A stretch of 64,000 bases of DNA from Bacteroidales bacterium (GTDB lineage: Bacteria > Bacteroidota > Bacteroidia > Bacteroidales > UBA10428). The first letter of the stretch is position 1. Each line of letters starts with the position of its first letter. Below the pieces are notes generated by a model, which was not told the origin of the DNA, ran no database searches, and was given only the letters and a program-made list of their open reading frames with translations. Location: contig JAFGBD010000046.1 of assembly GCA_016933335.1 (NCBI GenBank), forward strand, positions 62,001 through 126,000, written 5' to 3'. Positions 46,629-56,189 of the stretch are shown here, piece after piece. The translations under genes and the position numbers were made by a program.

Positions 46629-47684
46629 TCAGAATTTTTTGTAAAATTCAGAAAGATTCATACTCAGGGAAAAATAATTTGGTGAGCCGGCAAGATGAAA
46701 TGCAGATCTTCCGTAACTGAAGTGGAATTTGGAGATTTTAATTCCCAGTCCCCACGAAAATCCGATTGTACCTGGTTTTGACTCAATTTTCATTTCCTGG
46801 CGCCTGCGGTAATTGTATCCGAATCTCAACATAAAATTTCTTGTAATATTTAATTCGGTACCAAAGATAAAATGCCTCATCACTTTATCCATTGTCACAT
46901 CAAACCTGTTATCAGTGCTTAGTTCTTCTGTAAATGCATCCTGTGCTTTTTCCTCCTCTTTTTCAGTTGTATAGGTAAGGTCAAACTTTTCCAGATGATC
47001 AGCTATGATATAGAATTTAAAGGGAGCATGTTTCAAACCCTTTGAAATACCAATGGCTATGTCAAATGGCAATGATTCATATTCACCATCCGGATAATAG
47101 GTGGATAATTGCGTACCCAGATTGCGGATGACCAGTGAAGCGGTGAACATTTTATCAGGATTGTGGTAAGTAATTCCTGCATCAACCGCTATGGCAAAGG
47201 ACGAATAGGTTTCAAGGCTTGAATAAAGGGGTTTCAGGTTGACACCAATTTGTAACAGGCTGTCTATCTTACGTGAATAGATAAGGCCGAAAGCATATTC
47301 GGCAGCATGAAAATCGGATGTCTTTCTGCCATTAATATCAGCCCCGGTAAATGTTCCATAGTTCTGATAATGAATTCCGGCTGCGAAGTTTCCGATTTTG
47401 TCAATACTCTTTGCATATGAAGCATAGCCGTAATTGATACCGGCAAAGAAATTCACATAATTCAGAACAAGATGATTGTTCATACCCTCGGATAGTATGG
47501 AAGGATTATAATAGGTAATGTTCAGGTCATTATCATAAATTGAAACCGATTTTCCCCCCAGGGCTGCGATCCTGGCAGAATTTGTCATTTCAAGAAACTG
47601 AAATGCCTTACCGCCCACCTGACACAATGAATCTGCAAATGAGCCAAATAACAGGGATAATGAAAAAACGGTATATAACTTCAT
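46629..47684 (-). CDS. porQ: T9SS outer-membrane protein PorQ
   Basis: The 351-aa protein has a signal peptide ending in LCQVGG (about residue 22) and the PorQ/PorV-type start: FLEMTNSARIAALGGKSV, YYNPSILSEGMNN and YVNFFAGINYGYASY. The rest is a beta-barrel ending in NYFSLSMNLSEFYKKF. PorQ is part of the T9SS complex on the outer membrane with PorV, PorU and PorZ. Those partners are not in the window. It lies 8 nt after the small barrel gene, and porQ beside cmk-ispH is a layout I recall from other Bacteroidota. Confidence 0.9.
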   Translation of the reverse strand: MKLYTVFSLSLLFGSFADSLCQVGGKAFQFLEMTNSARIAALGGKSVSIYDNDLNITYYNPSILSEGMNNHLVLNYVNFFAGINYGYASYAKSIDKIGNFAAGIHYQNYGTFTGADINGRKTSDFHAAEYAFGLIYSRKIDSLLQIGVNLKPLYSSLETYSSFAIAVDAGITYHNPDKMFTASLVIRNLGTQLSTYYPDGEYESLPFDIAIGISKGLKHAPFKFYIIADHLEKFDLTYTTEKEEEKAQDAFTEELSTDNRFDVTMDKVMRHFIFGTELNITRNFMLRFGYNYRRRQEMKIESKPGTIGFSWGLGIKISKFHFSYGRSAFHLAGSPNYFSLSMNLSEFYKKF

Positions 47685-47692
47685 CAGAAAGC

Positions 47693-48307
47693 TTAGAATT
47701 TAAAACCAAATGTAAAATTGGCACTTGGTGTTACGCCGGTATACGCTACTCCGAAAACGTCATAGGCAGTATCCGGAACATCATCAGTTGCTTCCTGTGT
47801 AAACTGAATGCCACCGCCAATATTAAAGTCGAGGGTTATCCTTTCAAGCATCGACAGTTTGAATCCGATCAACACTCCGCCGGCAAATGTATTGTAAGTA
47901 TTTTCAATGATGCCCTCATTCCAGATGCCGTCGACAAAAGCGCCGTCAAGATCAGCGACCTCCATGTATTTGTATTTTACAAAGGGGCCGAAATAAGCAT
48001 TCTGAAATTTTAAAACAACCATATCCTTTGCCATGTTTTTGGTGTACAGGCGGTACTGTATGCCGCCCTGCCCGCCGTAGATTTCTTCAAATGAATTCTT
48101 TTTAAGAGACACCCCTCCCTGTAAAACCAGACCCGTGGAATTGGGGAACATATGTTCATATTCAAGAAAGAAAGTATTGAGGAAAAACTGAAAAAAACCA
48201 ACCCGGATTTCGTTGGGATAAAGGTCCATGTTTTTTGTTGTAAAATCCTGGGATTTACTAAGAGAAGCAATTAACAAAAAGCCTGAAATGATAATTATTT
48301 TTTTCAT
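47693..48307 (-). CDS. Small outer-membrane beta-barrel (DUF3575-like)
   Basis: The 204-aa protein has a signal peptide (1-19, ending in SKSQ) and alternating strands: EIRVGFFQFFLNTFFLEYEH, YGGQGGIQYRL, AGGVLIGFKLSML, TLDFNIGGGIQF and a terminal aromatic TFGFKF, the classic C-terminal barrel signal. It most resembles DUF3575 but I am not certain. Its stop lies 8 nt before the porQ start, so the two are co-transcribed. Confidence 0.75.
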   Translation of the reverse strand: MKKIIIISGFLLIASLSKSQDFTTKNMDLYPNEIRVGFFQFFLNTFFLEYEHMFPNSTGLVLQGGVSLKKNSFEEIYGGQGGIQYRLYTKNMAKDMVVLKFQNAYFGPFVKYKYMEVADLDGAFVDGIWNEGIIENTYNTFAGGVLIGFKLSMLERITLDFNIGGGIQFTQEATDDVPDTAYDVFGVAYTGVTPSANFTFGFKF

Positions 48308-48330
48308 AGTTTTATGCGTTTTATAACGAA

Positions 48331-48338
48331 CAAATATA
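48331..48338 (-). promoter_or_regulatory. Candidate -7 element for the barrel-porQ transcript
   Basis: On the minus strand TATATTTG is a full match to TAnnTTTG, placed 24 nt before the start at 48307. No TTG is found 19-21 nt upstream. Confidence 0.35.
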
Positions 48339-48409
48339 ATTTATATTATTTTATAACATGATTTAATTTTATATCAGGATGTGGAAACCAGCTGTTTGGT
48401 TGCCTTGGT

Positions 48410-48417
48410 TATTTTTG
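48410..48417 (+). promoter_or_regulatory. Candidate -7 element for the lipid kinase gene
   Basis: TATTTTTG matches TAnnTTTG, 36 nt before the ATG at 48453. The -33 position is weak. It lies in a 145-nt divergent gap. Confidence 0.35.
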
Positions 48418-48452
48418 TATGAACTGAAGCATATCATCAACATATTTCTCCG

Positions 48453-49355
48453 ATGAATAAAAAATCCCATAAATCTGAGAAGGAGAGGATTGTATTTATC
48501 ATCAATCCTGTTTCGGGAGAAGGCAAAACTGATAAGCTGGTGCATTTGATACAACATCATATTCATTTAAAATCCTTTCTACCGGAACTAATTGTAACCC
48601 GATACAAAGGTCATGCCACAAAAATCGCAAGAAAATTCATCAAAAACGGAGTTAAGAAAATCATTGCCGTAGGCGGGGATGGCACTGTAAATGAAATTGC
48701 ATCAGAGCTGGCTGGCAAAGAAGCGGTGCTTGGAATCATTCCGCATGGTTCGGGAAACGGACTTGCAAGGCATCTGGGAATACCTCTCAGATCCGAAACG
48801 GCACTGAATGTATTGAATACAGGTAAAATCAAAAGAATAGATGCAGGGAAGGCCAACAACAGACTTTTTTTCTGTACCTGCGGAACAGGATTTGATGCCC
48901 GGGTTGGTAAAATGTTTGATAAACAGGATGGAAGAGGATTCATGAACTATGTCAGAACAGTAATCAGGGAATTAATGAATTATCGGCCAAAAAAATACAG
49001 GATTCGCATTGATGGCAATAAATACAGGCAAAGGGCATTTCTTATAACCATTGCCAATTCCGGACAGTACGGAGGTAATGCCTATATCGCCCCCGAAGCC
49101 AGAATTGATGACGGATTGCTGGATATTTGTATTTTCAGGCCATTTCCGAGATTTGCATCTGTCATCCTTGGTTTAAGGCTTTTTAACAGAACAATAGACA
49201 AAAGCAGATACCTGGATATTTTTAAGGGCAGGGAGATCATCATTCAAAGAAAGAAGAATATCAGAATGCATCTGGACGGGGAGCCTGTCAAAATGAATAA
49301 AAAGGTAAAAGTGACCGTATTGGCAGGATCTTTAAGGGTGATCGTCCCAGGGTAG
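48453..49355 (+). CDS. Diacylglycerol kinase family lipid kinase
   Basis: The 300-aa protein has the DagK/YegS catalytic motifs: FIINPVSGEGKTDKLV, VGGDGTVNEIASEL, IIPHGSGNGLARHLGI, TCGTGFDARVG, TIANSGQYGGNAYIAP and LDGEPVK. Such enzymes phosphorylate diacylglycerol or related lipids, recycling lipid headgroup losses. It is alone on the plus strand, with a 177-nt gap to the convergent transporter gene. Confidence 0.93.
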   Translation: MNKKSHKSEKERIVFIINPVSGEGKTDKLVHLIQHHIHLKSFLPELIVTRYKGHATKIARKFIKNGVKKIIAVGGDGTVNEIASELAGKEAVLGIIPHGSGNGLARHLGIPLRSETALNVLNTGKIKRIDAGKANNRLFFCTCGTGFDARVGKMFDKQDGRGFMNYVRTVIRELMNYRPKKYRIRIDGNKYRQRAFLITIANSGQYGGNAYIAPEARIDDGLLDICIFRPFPRFASVILGLRLFNRTIDKSRYLDIFKGREIIIQRKKNIRMHLDGEPVKMNKKVKVTVLAGSLRVIVPG

Positions 49356-49532
49356 TCTGATTCATGTTTTGTTGACTTTCAAATGTTTGCAAGATCCGGA
49401 AATTATAGGGACAAATACTTTTTGGTAAATAGGTGATATCTTCATTTGCAATTTCTGAATGATACTTTTATCTCATTTCAGCCAGCTTCAAATCAGATAA
49501 TTCAGCTCATCTCCCGGTTCAATATTATCCGG

Positions 49533-50459
49533 CTAATTGATTTTTTGCGATAACTTGTTCTTTTTAATGACCCTCATCACGGTACCAGCCTGAGAGAGAA
49601 TCAATCCGGCAATAACAACCGAGACACCGGCTATTCTTTCGATGTTAAACTGTTCTTTAAGCAGATAGTAACTGAATATGGCTGTAAATACAGGTATGAG
49701 ATTGATGAAGACATTGGCACGGGATACACTAATCACCCTGATGGCATTAATATATAAAATAAATGCCAGCAGGGAGCCGAATACCGCGAGTTTGATTACA
49801 GGTATCAGGAGCTTCACATCAAAGGCATTCAATAGACTTCTGTGATCTTCGAATATAAAAAAAACCGGTATAAAGAACAGTAATCCGAATATGTTCTGGT
49901 ATACAACAATGGTGAATGAGTTATACTTTTCTGTCAGCTTTTTGGCATATATGGTAAAGCCAATCGCCGAAAAAACTGCAACCATCATTAAAAGTACACC
50001 AAGTGGCAGGGATGAAAAATCATTCTTATCAGTCTGAATCAATATGAACACACCTGCAATTGAAACGATGATCCCCAGGTAATTCCCGGGTTTGAGTTTT
50101 TCCCTTAACATGAAATATGCAAAGAACGGTGTAAATAAAGGTATGGTGGCAATTATCAATGAACCCATGGTGGGTGATATATATTTCATACCGTAGCTTT
50201 CTCCGAGGAAATATACAAATGGTTCGAAAAATGACAGGATCAGGAACCCGGGGATGTCCTTCAATTCAACAGAATCCAGCAGCCTGAGGGTTTTTGCAAT
50301 AATAAAAAGGAGGATGGCTGCAATAAAGAGTCTGAGAGTTACAAGTGTCAGCGGAGTGAGATACGGATATGCCTGCTTATACCAGATAAAGGTCATGCTC
50401 CAGCATATGGTTGAAGCAATAAGACTTATATAAGCCACAATATAATTTCTGGAATTCAT
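49533..50459 (-). CDS. EamA family (DMT) transporter
   Basis: The 308-aa protein has ten hydrophobic segments in two halves, each an EamA repeat, for example PTMGSLIIATIPLFTPFFAYFM and SRANVFINLIPVFTAIFSYYLL. The family exports metabolites such as amino acids or drugs; the substrate cannot be read from sequence. No regulator is adjacent. The 270-nt gap between it and rpoD (50460-50731) holds the rpoD promoter region. Confidence 0.9.
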   Translation of the reverse strand: MNSRNYIVAYISLIASTICWSMTFIWYKQAYPYLTPLTLVTLRLFIAAILLFIIAKTLRLLDSVELKDIPGFLILSFFEPFVYFLGESYGMKYISPTMGSLIIATIPLFTPFFAYFMLREKLKPGNYLGIIVSIAGVFILIQTDKNDFSSLPLGVLLMMVAVFSAIGFTIYAKKLTEKYNSFTIVVYQNIFGLLFFIPVFFIFEDHRSLLNAFDVKLLIPVIKLAVFGSLLAFILYINAIRVISVSRANVFINLIPVFTAIFSYYLLKEQFNIERIAGVSVVIAGLILSQAGTVMRVIKKNKLSQKIN

Positions 50460-50733
50460 CTGATGATTTTGACGGCAATGTAATTATTTTTAAAGGAATT
50501 TCTTCCGGGGCTTTAATAAATTCTGGTAAAATATTGATCATCCGGATTCGTTATACTGAAAGACATGAAATACTATCTCAAAACTTATCATAATTAAATT
50601 TTGATAATATAAAAATTTTTTTTAATTTCAGGATAACAAATTAAGGTTCAATATTATAGATATTCACTTTTTTTCCGTTACTTTGCAACAAATTTGAGTT
50701 TTTGGTGTTATATGAGTGAAGAAATCATTTTTT

Positions 50734-50738
50734 GGAGG
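50734..50738 (+). promoter_or_regulatory. Strong Shine-Dalgarno sequence of rpoD
   Basis: GGAGG lies 5 nt before the ATG at 50744. This match decides the start and excludes an in-frame TTG at 50732. Such a match is unusual in this phylum, where the anti-SD is generally not used. Confidence 0.8.
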
Positions 50739-50743
50739 ATAAT

Positions 50744-51604
50744 ATGAGGCAGTTAAAGATTACAAAATCAATTACTAACAGAAACAGTGATTCGCTTGAG
50801 AAATATTTGCATGATATTGGAAAAGAGGAGCTGATTACACCTGAAGAAGAGGTTGAGCTGGCAAAAAGAATCAAGATGGGAGATCAGGAGGCTTTGGAGA
50901 AATTGACAAAAGCAAATCTCCGTTTTGTGGTGTCAGTTGCCAAACAGTATCAGCATCAGGGATTGAGTCTGCCTGATTTGATTAACGAAGGTAATCTGGG
51001 GTTGATCAAGGCTGCAAAGAAATTTGATGAAACAAAAGGATTTAAATTCATTTCCTATGCAGTATGGTGGATCAGGCAATGCATTCTTCAGGCCCTTGCG
51101 GAGCAATCCAGAATCGTAAGATTGCCCCTGAACAAAATCGGGGCGCTGAATAAGATCAATAAGACTTTTTCGCAGCTTGAACAGGCGCATGAAAGGGAAC
51201 CTTCTCCCGATGAAGTGGCAAATATGCTTGAATTGCCTGAAGATAAAGTAGCAAGCACACTTGAGTTATCAGGAAGACATTTGTCTGTCGATGCACCTTT
51301 TCAGGATGGTGAAGAAAACAGTCTTCTTGATGTTTTGCAGAACATTGATACTCCTTCTACCGACAGCAAGCTGATAGATGAATCACTCAGCATGGAGATC
51401 GAAAGAACACTGAACACCTTACCTGAAAAGGAAAGCAGGGTTATCAGATCATTCTATGGCATTGGCAGGAAACAAATGTCGCTTGAAGAAATAGGCGAAG
51501 AAATTGGTATTTCAAGAGAAAGAACACGGCAGATCAAGGAAAAAGCCATCAAGCATCTCAGGCAAAGAACCAAAAACAAGCTTCTGAGAACCTACCTGGG
51601 ATAA
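50744..51604 (+). CDS. rpoD: Primary sigma-70 factor RpoD/SigA
   Basis: The 286-aa sigma factor has region 1.2 ([20 protein letters not shown]), region 2 ([52 protein letters not shown]), region 3 and region 4 ([21 protein letters not shown]). It lacks the long N-terminal region 1.1 of proteobacterial RpoD, as in other Bacteroidota. It would recognise the TTG-N19-TAnnTTTG promoters noted elsewhere. It is monocistronic, with its own terminator just downstream. Confidence 0.96.
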   Translation: MRQLKITKSITNRNSDSLEKYLHDIGKEELITPEEEVELAKRIKMGDQEALEKLTKANLRFVVSVAKQYQHQGLSLPDLINEGNLGLIKAAKKFDETKGFKFISYAVWWIRQCILQALAEQSRIVRLPLNKIGALNKINKTFSQLEQAHEREPSPDEVANMLELPEDKVASTLELSGRHLSVDAPFQDGEENSLLDVLQNIDTPSTDSKLIDESLSMEIERTLNTLPEKESRVIRSFYGIGRKQMSLEEIGEEIGISRERTRQIKEKAIKHLRQRTKNKLLRTYLG

Positions 51605-51634
51605 GGTATAATAAACTCACTGAATATGCTAAGG

Positions 51635-51665
51635 GCCAGCTTTTTAAAGAACTGGCTTTTTTTTT
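51635..51665 (+). terminator. Intrinsic terminator of rpoD
   Basis: GCCAG and CTGGC pair, with an inner CTTT/AAAG extension and a two-base bulge, followed by nine Ts. It begins 31 nt after the rpoD stop codon. Confidence 0.88.
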
Positions 51666-51712
51666 GAAAAAAATAATCGGCTTCATTAAACCTTTGACCG
51701 GAAAATCTGTCT

Positions 51713-51746
51713 AAACGATCAAACCCAGTATTTAGAAACGATCGTT
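51713..51746 (+). promoter_or_regulatory. Repeated AAACGATC site before the lipoprotein gene
   Basis: AAACGATC occurs at 51713-51720 and 51736-51743, with 23 bp between starts. The second copy extends into the palindrome AACGATCGTT (51737-51746). Spacing of about two helical turns suggests a regulator binding site, but no regulator is identified. Confidence 0.35.
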
Positions 51747-51801
51747 AAAATGGTTGATTACAATACGGCAATCATATATTAATTTTAAAAATAATGAAGT
51801 C

Positions 51802-52683
51802 ATGAAAACAAAGAGATTTTTAACCGTCATTTTTACTACGGCAATTTTTATCGCCTTTCTTTTCACTGCATGTGAAAAAAATGAAGTCACTGTTTCTGAT
51901 GAAGATATTGAAATAGCCGAAGATGAAGCTTATGTGGATCTTGTGTTTGAAGATATTATGAATGAAATCGATGCCATTGAAGCAGGTACGCTTAAATCCA
52001 CCGATGAGGTATGTCCGGATGTTACGGTAACTGTAATCGACACCATCTGGACGATTACAGTTGATTATGGAGAAGGTTGTGAGCAGTTGATCTACAATCG
52101 TTTTGAGATGGTAGTCGATACCGTTGTGCGTAAAGGCAAGGTTATTATTGAGAGGAAAGGCACTTACAGAAATGAAGGTTCATATCGGACAGTTACCCTG
52201 GATAATTATTCGGTCAACGGAATCCAGATTGAAGGCACAAGAACCATCGAAAACATGGGGCTTGACCAGAACCTCCACATGTGGTTTAAAATTGAGCTGC
52301 AGAATGGTAAAATCACCACCCCCGATGGAATCGAGATCACCAGGAATTCTTATCGCGAAAGGCACTGGGTGGCCGGCGAAGCTACACCCTCCATATGGGA
52401 TGATGAGTATAAAATCTGGGGCACTGTTGATGGAATGACTGCAGCCGGTGAGGATTACAGTTGTACCATAATAGATTCACTTCATGTGAAAATGGCCTGC
52501 AGGTTCATAGTCGGAGGCCAGGTGGAAGTTGTTGTCGGCGAACGTGAACCCATTATCCTGGATTATGGTGACGGCGACTGCGATGCACTGGCAGCGCTCA
52601 CCCGCGATGGACAGTCAAAACAGATCCTCCTCAGGTTCAGGCCCAGGTTGAGGGCAGCAAGAGTCATCAGGCATGGAAATTAG
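51802..52683 (+). CDS. Lipoprotein of unknown function
   Basis: I start at 51802, giving 293 aa with a lipoprotein signal and lipobox FTAC (Cys22, followed by EKNE). The earlier frame start at 51754 adds 16 residues with no signal character. The mature region begins with an acidic stretch (SDEDIEIAEDEAY) and then beta-rich repeats of the form TVTVIDTIWTITVDYGEGC and NGKITTPDGIEITRNS. I recognise no domain. It is preceded by the AAACGATC sites and stands alone. Confidence 0.75.
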   Translation: MKTKRFLTVIFTTAIFIAFLFTACEKNEVTVSDEDIEIAEDEAYVDLVFEDIMNEIDAIEAGTLKSTDEVCPDVTVTVIDTIWTITVDYGEGCEQLIYNRFEMVVDTVVRKGKVIIERKGTYRNEGSYRTVTLDNYSVNGIQIEGTRTIENMGLDQNLHMWFKIELQNGKITTPDGIEITRNSYRERHWVAGEATPSIWDDEYKIWGTVDGMTAAGEDYSCTIIDSLHVKMACRFIVGGQVEVVVGEREPIILDYGDGDCDALAALTRDGQSKQILLRFRPRLRAARVIRHGN

Positions 52684-52779
52684 GAAATGAAGCCTTCTTT
52701 CTGTTTTTATGAGCCGGTGGATTTTTCAAGCATGTATCTGATGAAGCAAAGGTGCATTATGAAAATTCAGGGCTGCAGA

Positions 52780-55700
52780 CTAATTCAGTATTATCCTTTT
52801 ATAAATGCTATGCTGCCCGTCAGAAAGTCTGAGTAAATAAATACCCGGACTGACTTTAACCCGTAATGTTATTTCGTGCCGGTTTATGTTATTGAACACT
52901 GCCACTTTGTTGCCTATCAGATCAATAAGTTCAATTTCTTTTATATCATCAATGCCCCGTATGGAGAATATCCCGTCAGCAACCGGGTTGGGGTAAACCG
53001 TGATATTTTCAGAAGCCGGGTTAGTTGCCACATTGGAGATTTTTTCCGTAATGGTTATTTCCAGGGTATCAGATGCCCCTGACTTATCATCGGCCATTGC
53101 AATAACAGAAATGTCTCCCCGGGCACTGGCTGTCAGCAGTCCTTCAGCGGTTATATCCGCCAGGCTGTCCGGGATTATACTCCAGGTAAAAGACCGGATG
53201 GTTGCATCTGACGGTAAGACCAATGCACTCAGCTGCAGCGTGTCACCCACAAAAACTGAGTCTTTATTGCCACTTGCCGAGATAGTTATGGATTGAACAA
53301 GCCGGTTCCGGATGGTTAAATTTAAGGTACCGGAAATTTCTGAACCATCATTTGCCGCAGCCTCAACATCAATGTCTCCGGCGGCAATGGCAGTCAACAG
53401 CCCGTCCTGATCGATTTGCGCGAGATCGTAAGGTGCCACGCTCCATGTAACCGATGGATCGGTAGCATCCTGGGGCAATACCAGCAGATTCAGCCGCAGT
53501 GTATCACCCACGTAAATGGTATCAATACTGCCGCTTAATGAGACAGTAATGGATTGCACGAGCCGGTTTTCAATGACTATACATACAGAGTCAGTAACAC
53601 CCGAGCCATCGTTTGCCGCAGCTTTAACAGTAATGTTGCCACTGTCGAGGGCAGTCAGCAGTCCGTCCTGGCTGATTTGTGCCAGATCAGGAGGAGATAC
53701 ACTCCATGTAACCGAGGGATCGGTGGCATTCTCAGGAAGAACCAGTGCACTCATCCTGAGTGTGTCATCTATATAAATAGTGTCTGTATTACCGCTTGCT
53801 GAGACAGATATGGATTCTACAAACCTGAACAAAATGGCCATATTCACGGAGTCAGAAACTCCCGAACCATCATTGGCCGTTGCCATAATGACAATATTTC
53901 CTGTGTCAAGGGCAGTTACCAGTCCGTTATGGTTGATTTGTGCAAGGCCGGAAGGTTCTACACTCCATGTAACCGAAGGATCTGTGGCATCTAAGGGGAA
54001 AACCTGTGCATTCATCTGAATTGTTTCGCCCACGAATATTGTATCCCGGTTTCCGTCGGAGTAAACGGTAATGGAATCGACCAGCCTGCCGGATATGACG
54101 ATATCCAGTGTGCCGGTGACATCTGATCCGTCCCAGGCAGTTGCTTTTACTGTAACCGTACCTTCGGCAGCTGCTGTCAGCATTCCGTCGGAATCAATGG
54201 TTGCCAGACCGGCTGGGGCCAGGCTCCAGGTGAAATTGGGAATGGTCGTATTGGCTGGCAAAACCAGCGCATTCATCTGCAGATTATCCCCGACGAAAAT
54301 TGAATCGATGTCACCGGCAGAAGATACGGTAATGGACTGGGTAAGTGTAAGCGTGTCATTTACGTATGCTTTCAGCCAGGTCAATGCAGGACGTTCAATA
54401 TCATCTATTGTAATAAGGTTTGCCCCCTGATCCTGTCTCCATACAGGGTATCTGTATCCCCACAACGTAATGCCTTCTACTCCGGGATGTTCCCAGAACA
54501 TGGGAAAAATCCTCTGGTATTCCTTTAATTGCTGCAGGTCTGTAAGGCCATCGACATCCAGTTCAGTCAGATAAACCGGTATTCCTGTTGCTGCCAGTGC
54601 ATCAAGATTGCTTTTGAGCGTCGCTGTTGATGTATTTGAGGTTGTAAAGGCATGTGCCTGTTCACCAATGCCGTCAATCAGATTTTCTGCTTTAAGCAGG
54701 TTGATTATTCCGATGTATTGCTGTGTCGTGGTGGTACTGTTGATGACACTGTATTCATTCAGTATTAATTTTGAATCCGGGAAATACTGCCTTGCCAGAC
54801 GGAATGCTTCAATAACCCAGTCCCATCCTGTTGCGCCGGCACCGCCCAGGGCCTGTGCATAATCAACATTGGGAGTTGTTGCACCCCAGGAGTACATTCC
54901 GTTGGGAGCGTTGTGTATGGGTTCGTTAACCACGTCAATATATTCAATGGTATCATAACGGGCAGCCAGAGCGGCAAACCATTCTTCAATCTCCTGCCGT
55001 TGTGCTGCCGAGTCCAGTTCACCAATCCACGGAGGCTGCTGTGCACCCCAGATCAATGTATGCTCTTTTAAGGGCATATGGTACTTCCTGCAGACATTGT
55101 AAGCAGAGTCAAGAACAGTCCAGTTCATCACGTCACGGGTATATTCCACACTTCCCCATTTGCCTGCATTTCCCGGGGTAAGCTGGTTCCAGTACCCTGC
55201 AAAAAACGGTGCCTGCTGATAATCCCATGCAGAGCCGAGGAATTTTGACTGTCCGGCTGCAATAGGATCAGTGACCGGTTCTAAAGACGGGGGAAGTTCA
55301 GAACCGGGTTCGCCCCTGTTCAGGTTGGAAACTGTAAAATAAAGGCCGGATCGCCCGAATACAAATTTATCGATATAAAAACCTGTTTCCCTGCCTCCAA
55401 TCTGAAAAGTCTGCGTGAGTGCGCCCGTCTCAACCCTGAAGGTTACCGGGGGCACGTCACCGGTATATTCTGACATGTTGATCCATTTCCAGACACCGCT
55501 TGCGGATGCACCTGAACCACCCACCACATCAAAAATACTTGTGTAACCAACGGGAACAAGTCCGTTTGCCCTTATCCAGTCTGCATCTGAAGCGGGATTC
55601 TTTATGCCGAAGCTGTTTGCGTAAAAATAACTGTCGTCGTTATAAGTTTGTGGTCCGACCAGTATGCGTGCATATAAATCATAGGTACCGGAATCTGGGA

Positions 55701-55923
55701 AAGTTACCTGGTAAGTTATAACACGGTTGTCATTACCCGGATTCGATGTGTTGTCGGTATTAACGGTAACAGAACTGACTCCCAGTACATCAACAATCCC
55801 GAAATCACTGCCCAAAGTACCTGATTCGGCCTGAACAGTTACAGGAAAGTCCTGCCCGGATATGAACTGCGTAATGGATAACAGAGAAATGTAAAATGAT
55901 AAAAAAATGTGTTTTGGTTTCAT
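52780..55923 (-). CDS. GH10 xylanase with N-terminal CBM-like domain, five Big_2 repeats and T9SS type A tail
   Basis: Starting at 55923 gives 1047 aa with a signal peptide (1-24). Residues about 25-215 form a beta-sandwich resembling CBM6/35 (VQAESGTLGSDFG, GFYIDKFVF). The GH10 domain follows (about 220-530): WGSVEYTRD, LKEHTLIWGAQQPPW, acid-base Glu334 in DVVNEPI, ILNEYSV and nucleophile Glu454 in LTELDVDG, then LWGYRYPVW. Five Ig-like Big_2 repeats and a type A sorting tail (VYPNPV, GIYLLRLSDG, YKRIILN) complete it. The active site looks intact, predicting secretion by the T9SS and cleavage of beta-1,4-xylan. No other xylan-use gene or regulator is near. Confidence 0.94.
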   Translation of the reverse strand: MKPKHIFLSFYISLLSITQFISGQDFPVTVQAESGTLGSDFGIVDVLGVSSVTVNTDNTSNPGNDNRVITYQVTFPDSGTYDLYARILVGPQTYNDDSYFYANSFGIKNPASDADWIRANGLVPVGYTSIFDVVGGSGASASGVWKWINMSEYTGDVPPVTFRVETGALTQTFQIGGRETGFYIDKFVFGRSGLYFTVSNLNRGEPGSELPPSLEPVTDPIAAGQSKFLGSAWDYQQAPFFAGYWNQLTPGNAGKWGSVEYTRDVMNWTVLDSAYNVCRKYHMPLKEHTLIWGAQQPPWIGELDSAAQRQEIEEWFAALAARYDTIEYIDVVNEPIHNAPNGMYSWGATTPNVDYAQALGGAGATGWDWVIEAFRLARQYFPDSKLILNEYSVINSTTTTQQYIGIINLLKAENLIDGIGEQAHAFTTSNTSTATLKSNLDALAATGIPVYLTELDVDGLTDLQQLKEYQRIFPMFWEHPGVEGITLWGYRYPVWRQDQGANLITIDDIERPALTWLKAYVNDTLTLTQSITVSSAGDIDSIFVGDNLQMNALVLPANTTIPNFTWSLAPAGLATIDSDGMLTAAAEGTVTVKATAWDGSDVTGTLDIVISGRLVDSITVYSDGNRDTIFVGETIQMNAQVFPLDATDPSVTWSVEPSGLAQINHNGLVTALDTGNIVIMATANDGSGVSDSVNMAILFRFVESISVSASGNTDTIYIDDTLRMSALVLPENATDPSVTWSVSPPDLAQISQDGLLTALDSGNITVKAAANDGSGVTDSVCIVIENRLVQSITVSLSGSIDTIYVGDTLRLNLLVLPQDATDPSVTWSVAPYDLAQIDQDGLLTAIAAGDIDVEAAANDGSEISGTLNLTIRNRLVQSITISASGNKDSVFVGDTLQLSALVLPSDATIRSFTWSIIPDSLADITAEGLLTASARGDISVIAMADDKSGASDTLEITITEKISNVATNPASENITVYPNPVADGIFSIRGIDDIKEIELIDLIGNKVAVFNNINRHEITLRVKVSPGIYLLRLSDGQHSIYKRIILN
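53030..54337 (-). repeat. Five tandem 261-bp units coding Big_2 domains
   Basis: An identical landmark (ATGGA within the codons for the start of each unit) falls at 53288, 53549, 53810, 54071 and 54332, exactly 261 bp apart, so each unit codes 87 residues. Units 2-4 share longer identical stretches, such as CTCCATGTAACCGA and GTGGCAT-like strings, while units 1 and 5 have drifted. This indicates duplication of the middle units more recently than the ends. Confidence 0.85.
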
Positions 55924-56189
55924 GAAATTCAGATTGGTTTTTAAAATGCCCTCAAAAATAAACACTATAATTTTTTTAAATTATGATAATATTCAAATTA
56001 ATTAATGCGATGTATTAATTATTGTAACGTAAAAGTCAGTTAAAATGTTTATTTATGTAGTTCTGCTGAGCCTTTTGATGAGGTTGTATTCAATAAACAA
56101 CAGCTGTTCCTTTCCATACTTAAAATAATTTTTTCTATCTTGTAACAGAATTTGTTATTTGGCAATTTTTTACAAACAAATAATCCATT
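55924..56189. other. Divergent gap between xylanase gene and YifB gene
   Basis: This 266-nt AT-rich gap contains the 5' regions of two divergent genes. I see no further gene, only A/T tracts and partial -7-like strings, none with a proper -33 partner. Confidence 0.5.

Noticed and set aside
53030-54337. CRISPR-like array
   Set aside because: Units are 261 bp, coding, in frame, with no spacer pattern.
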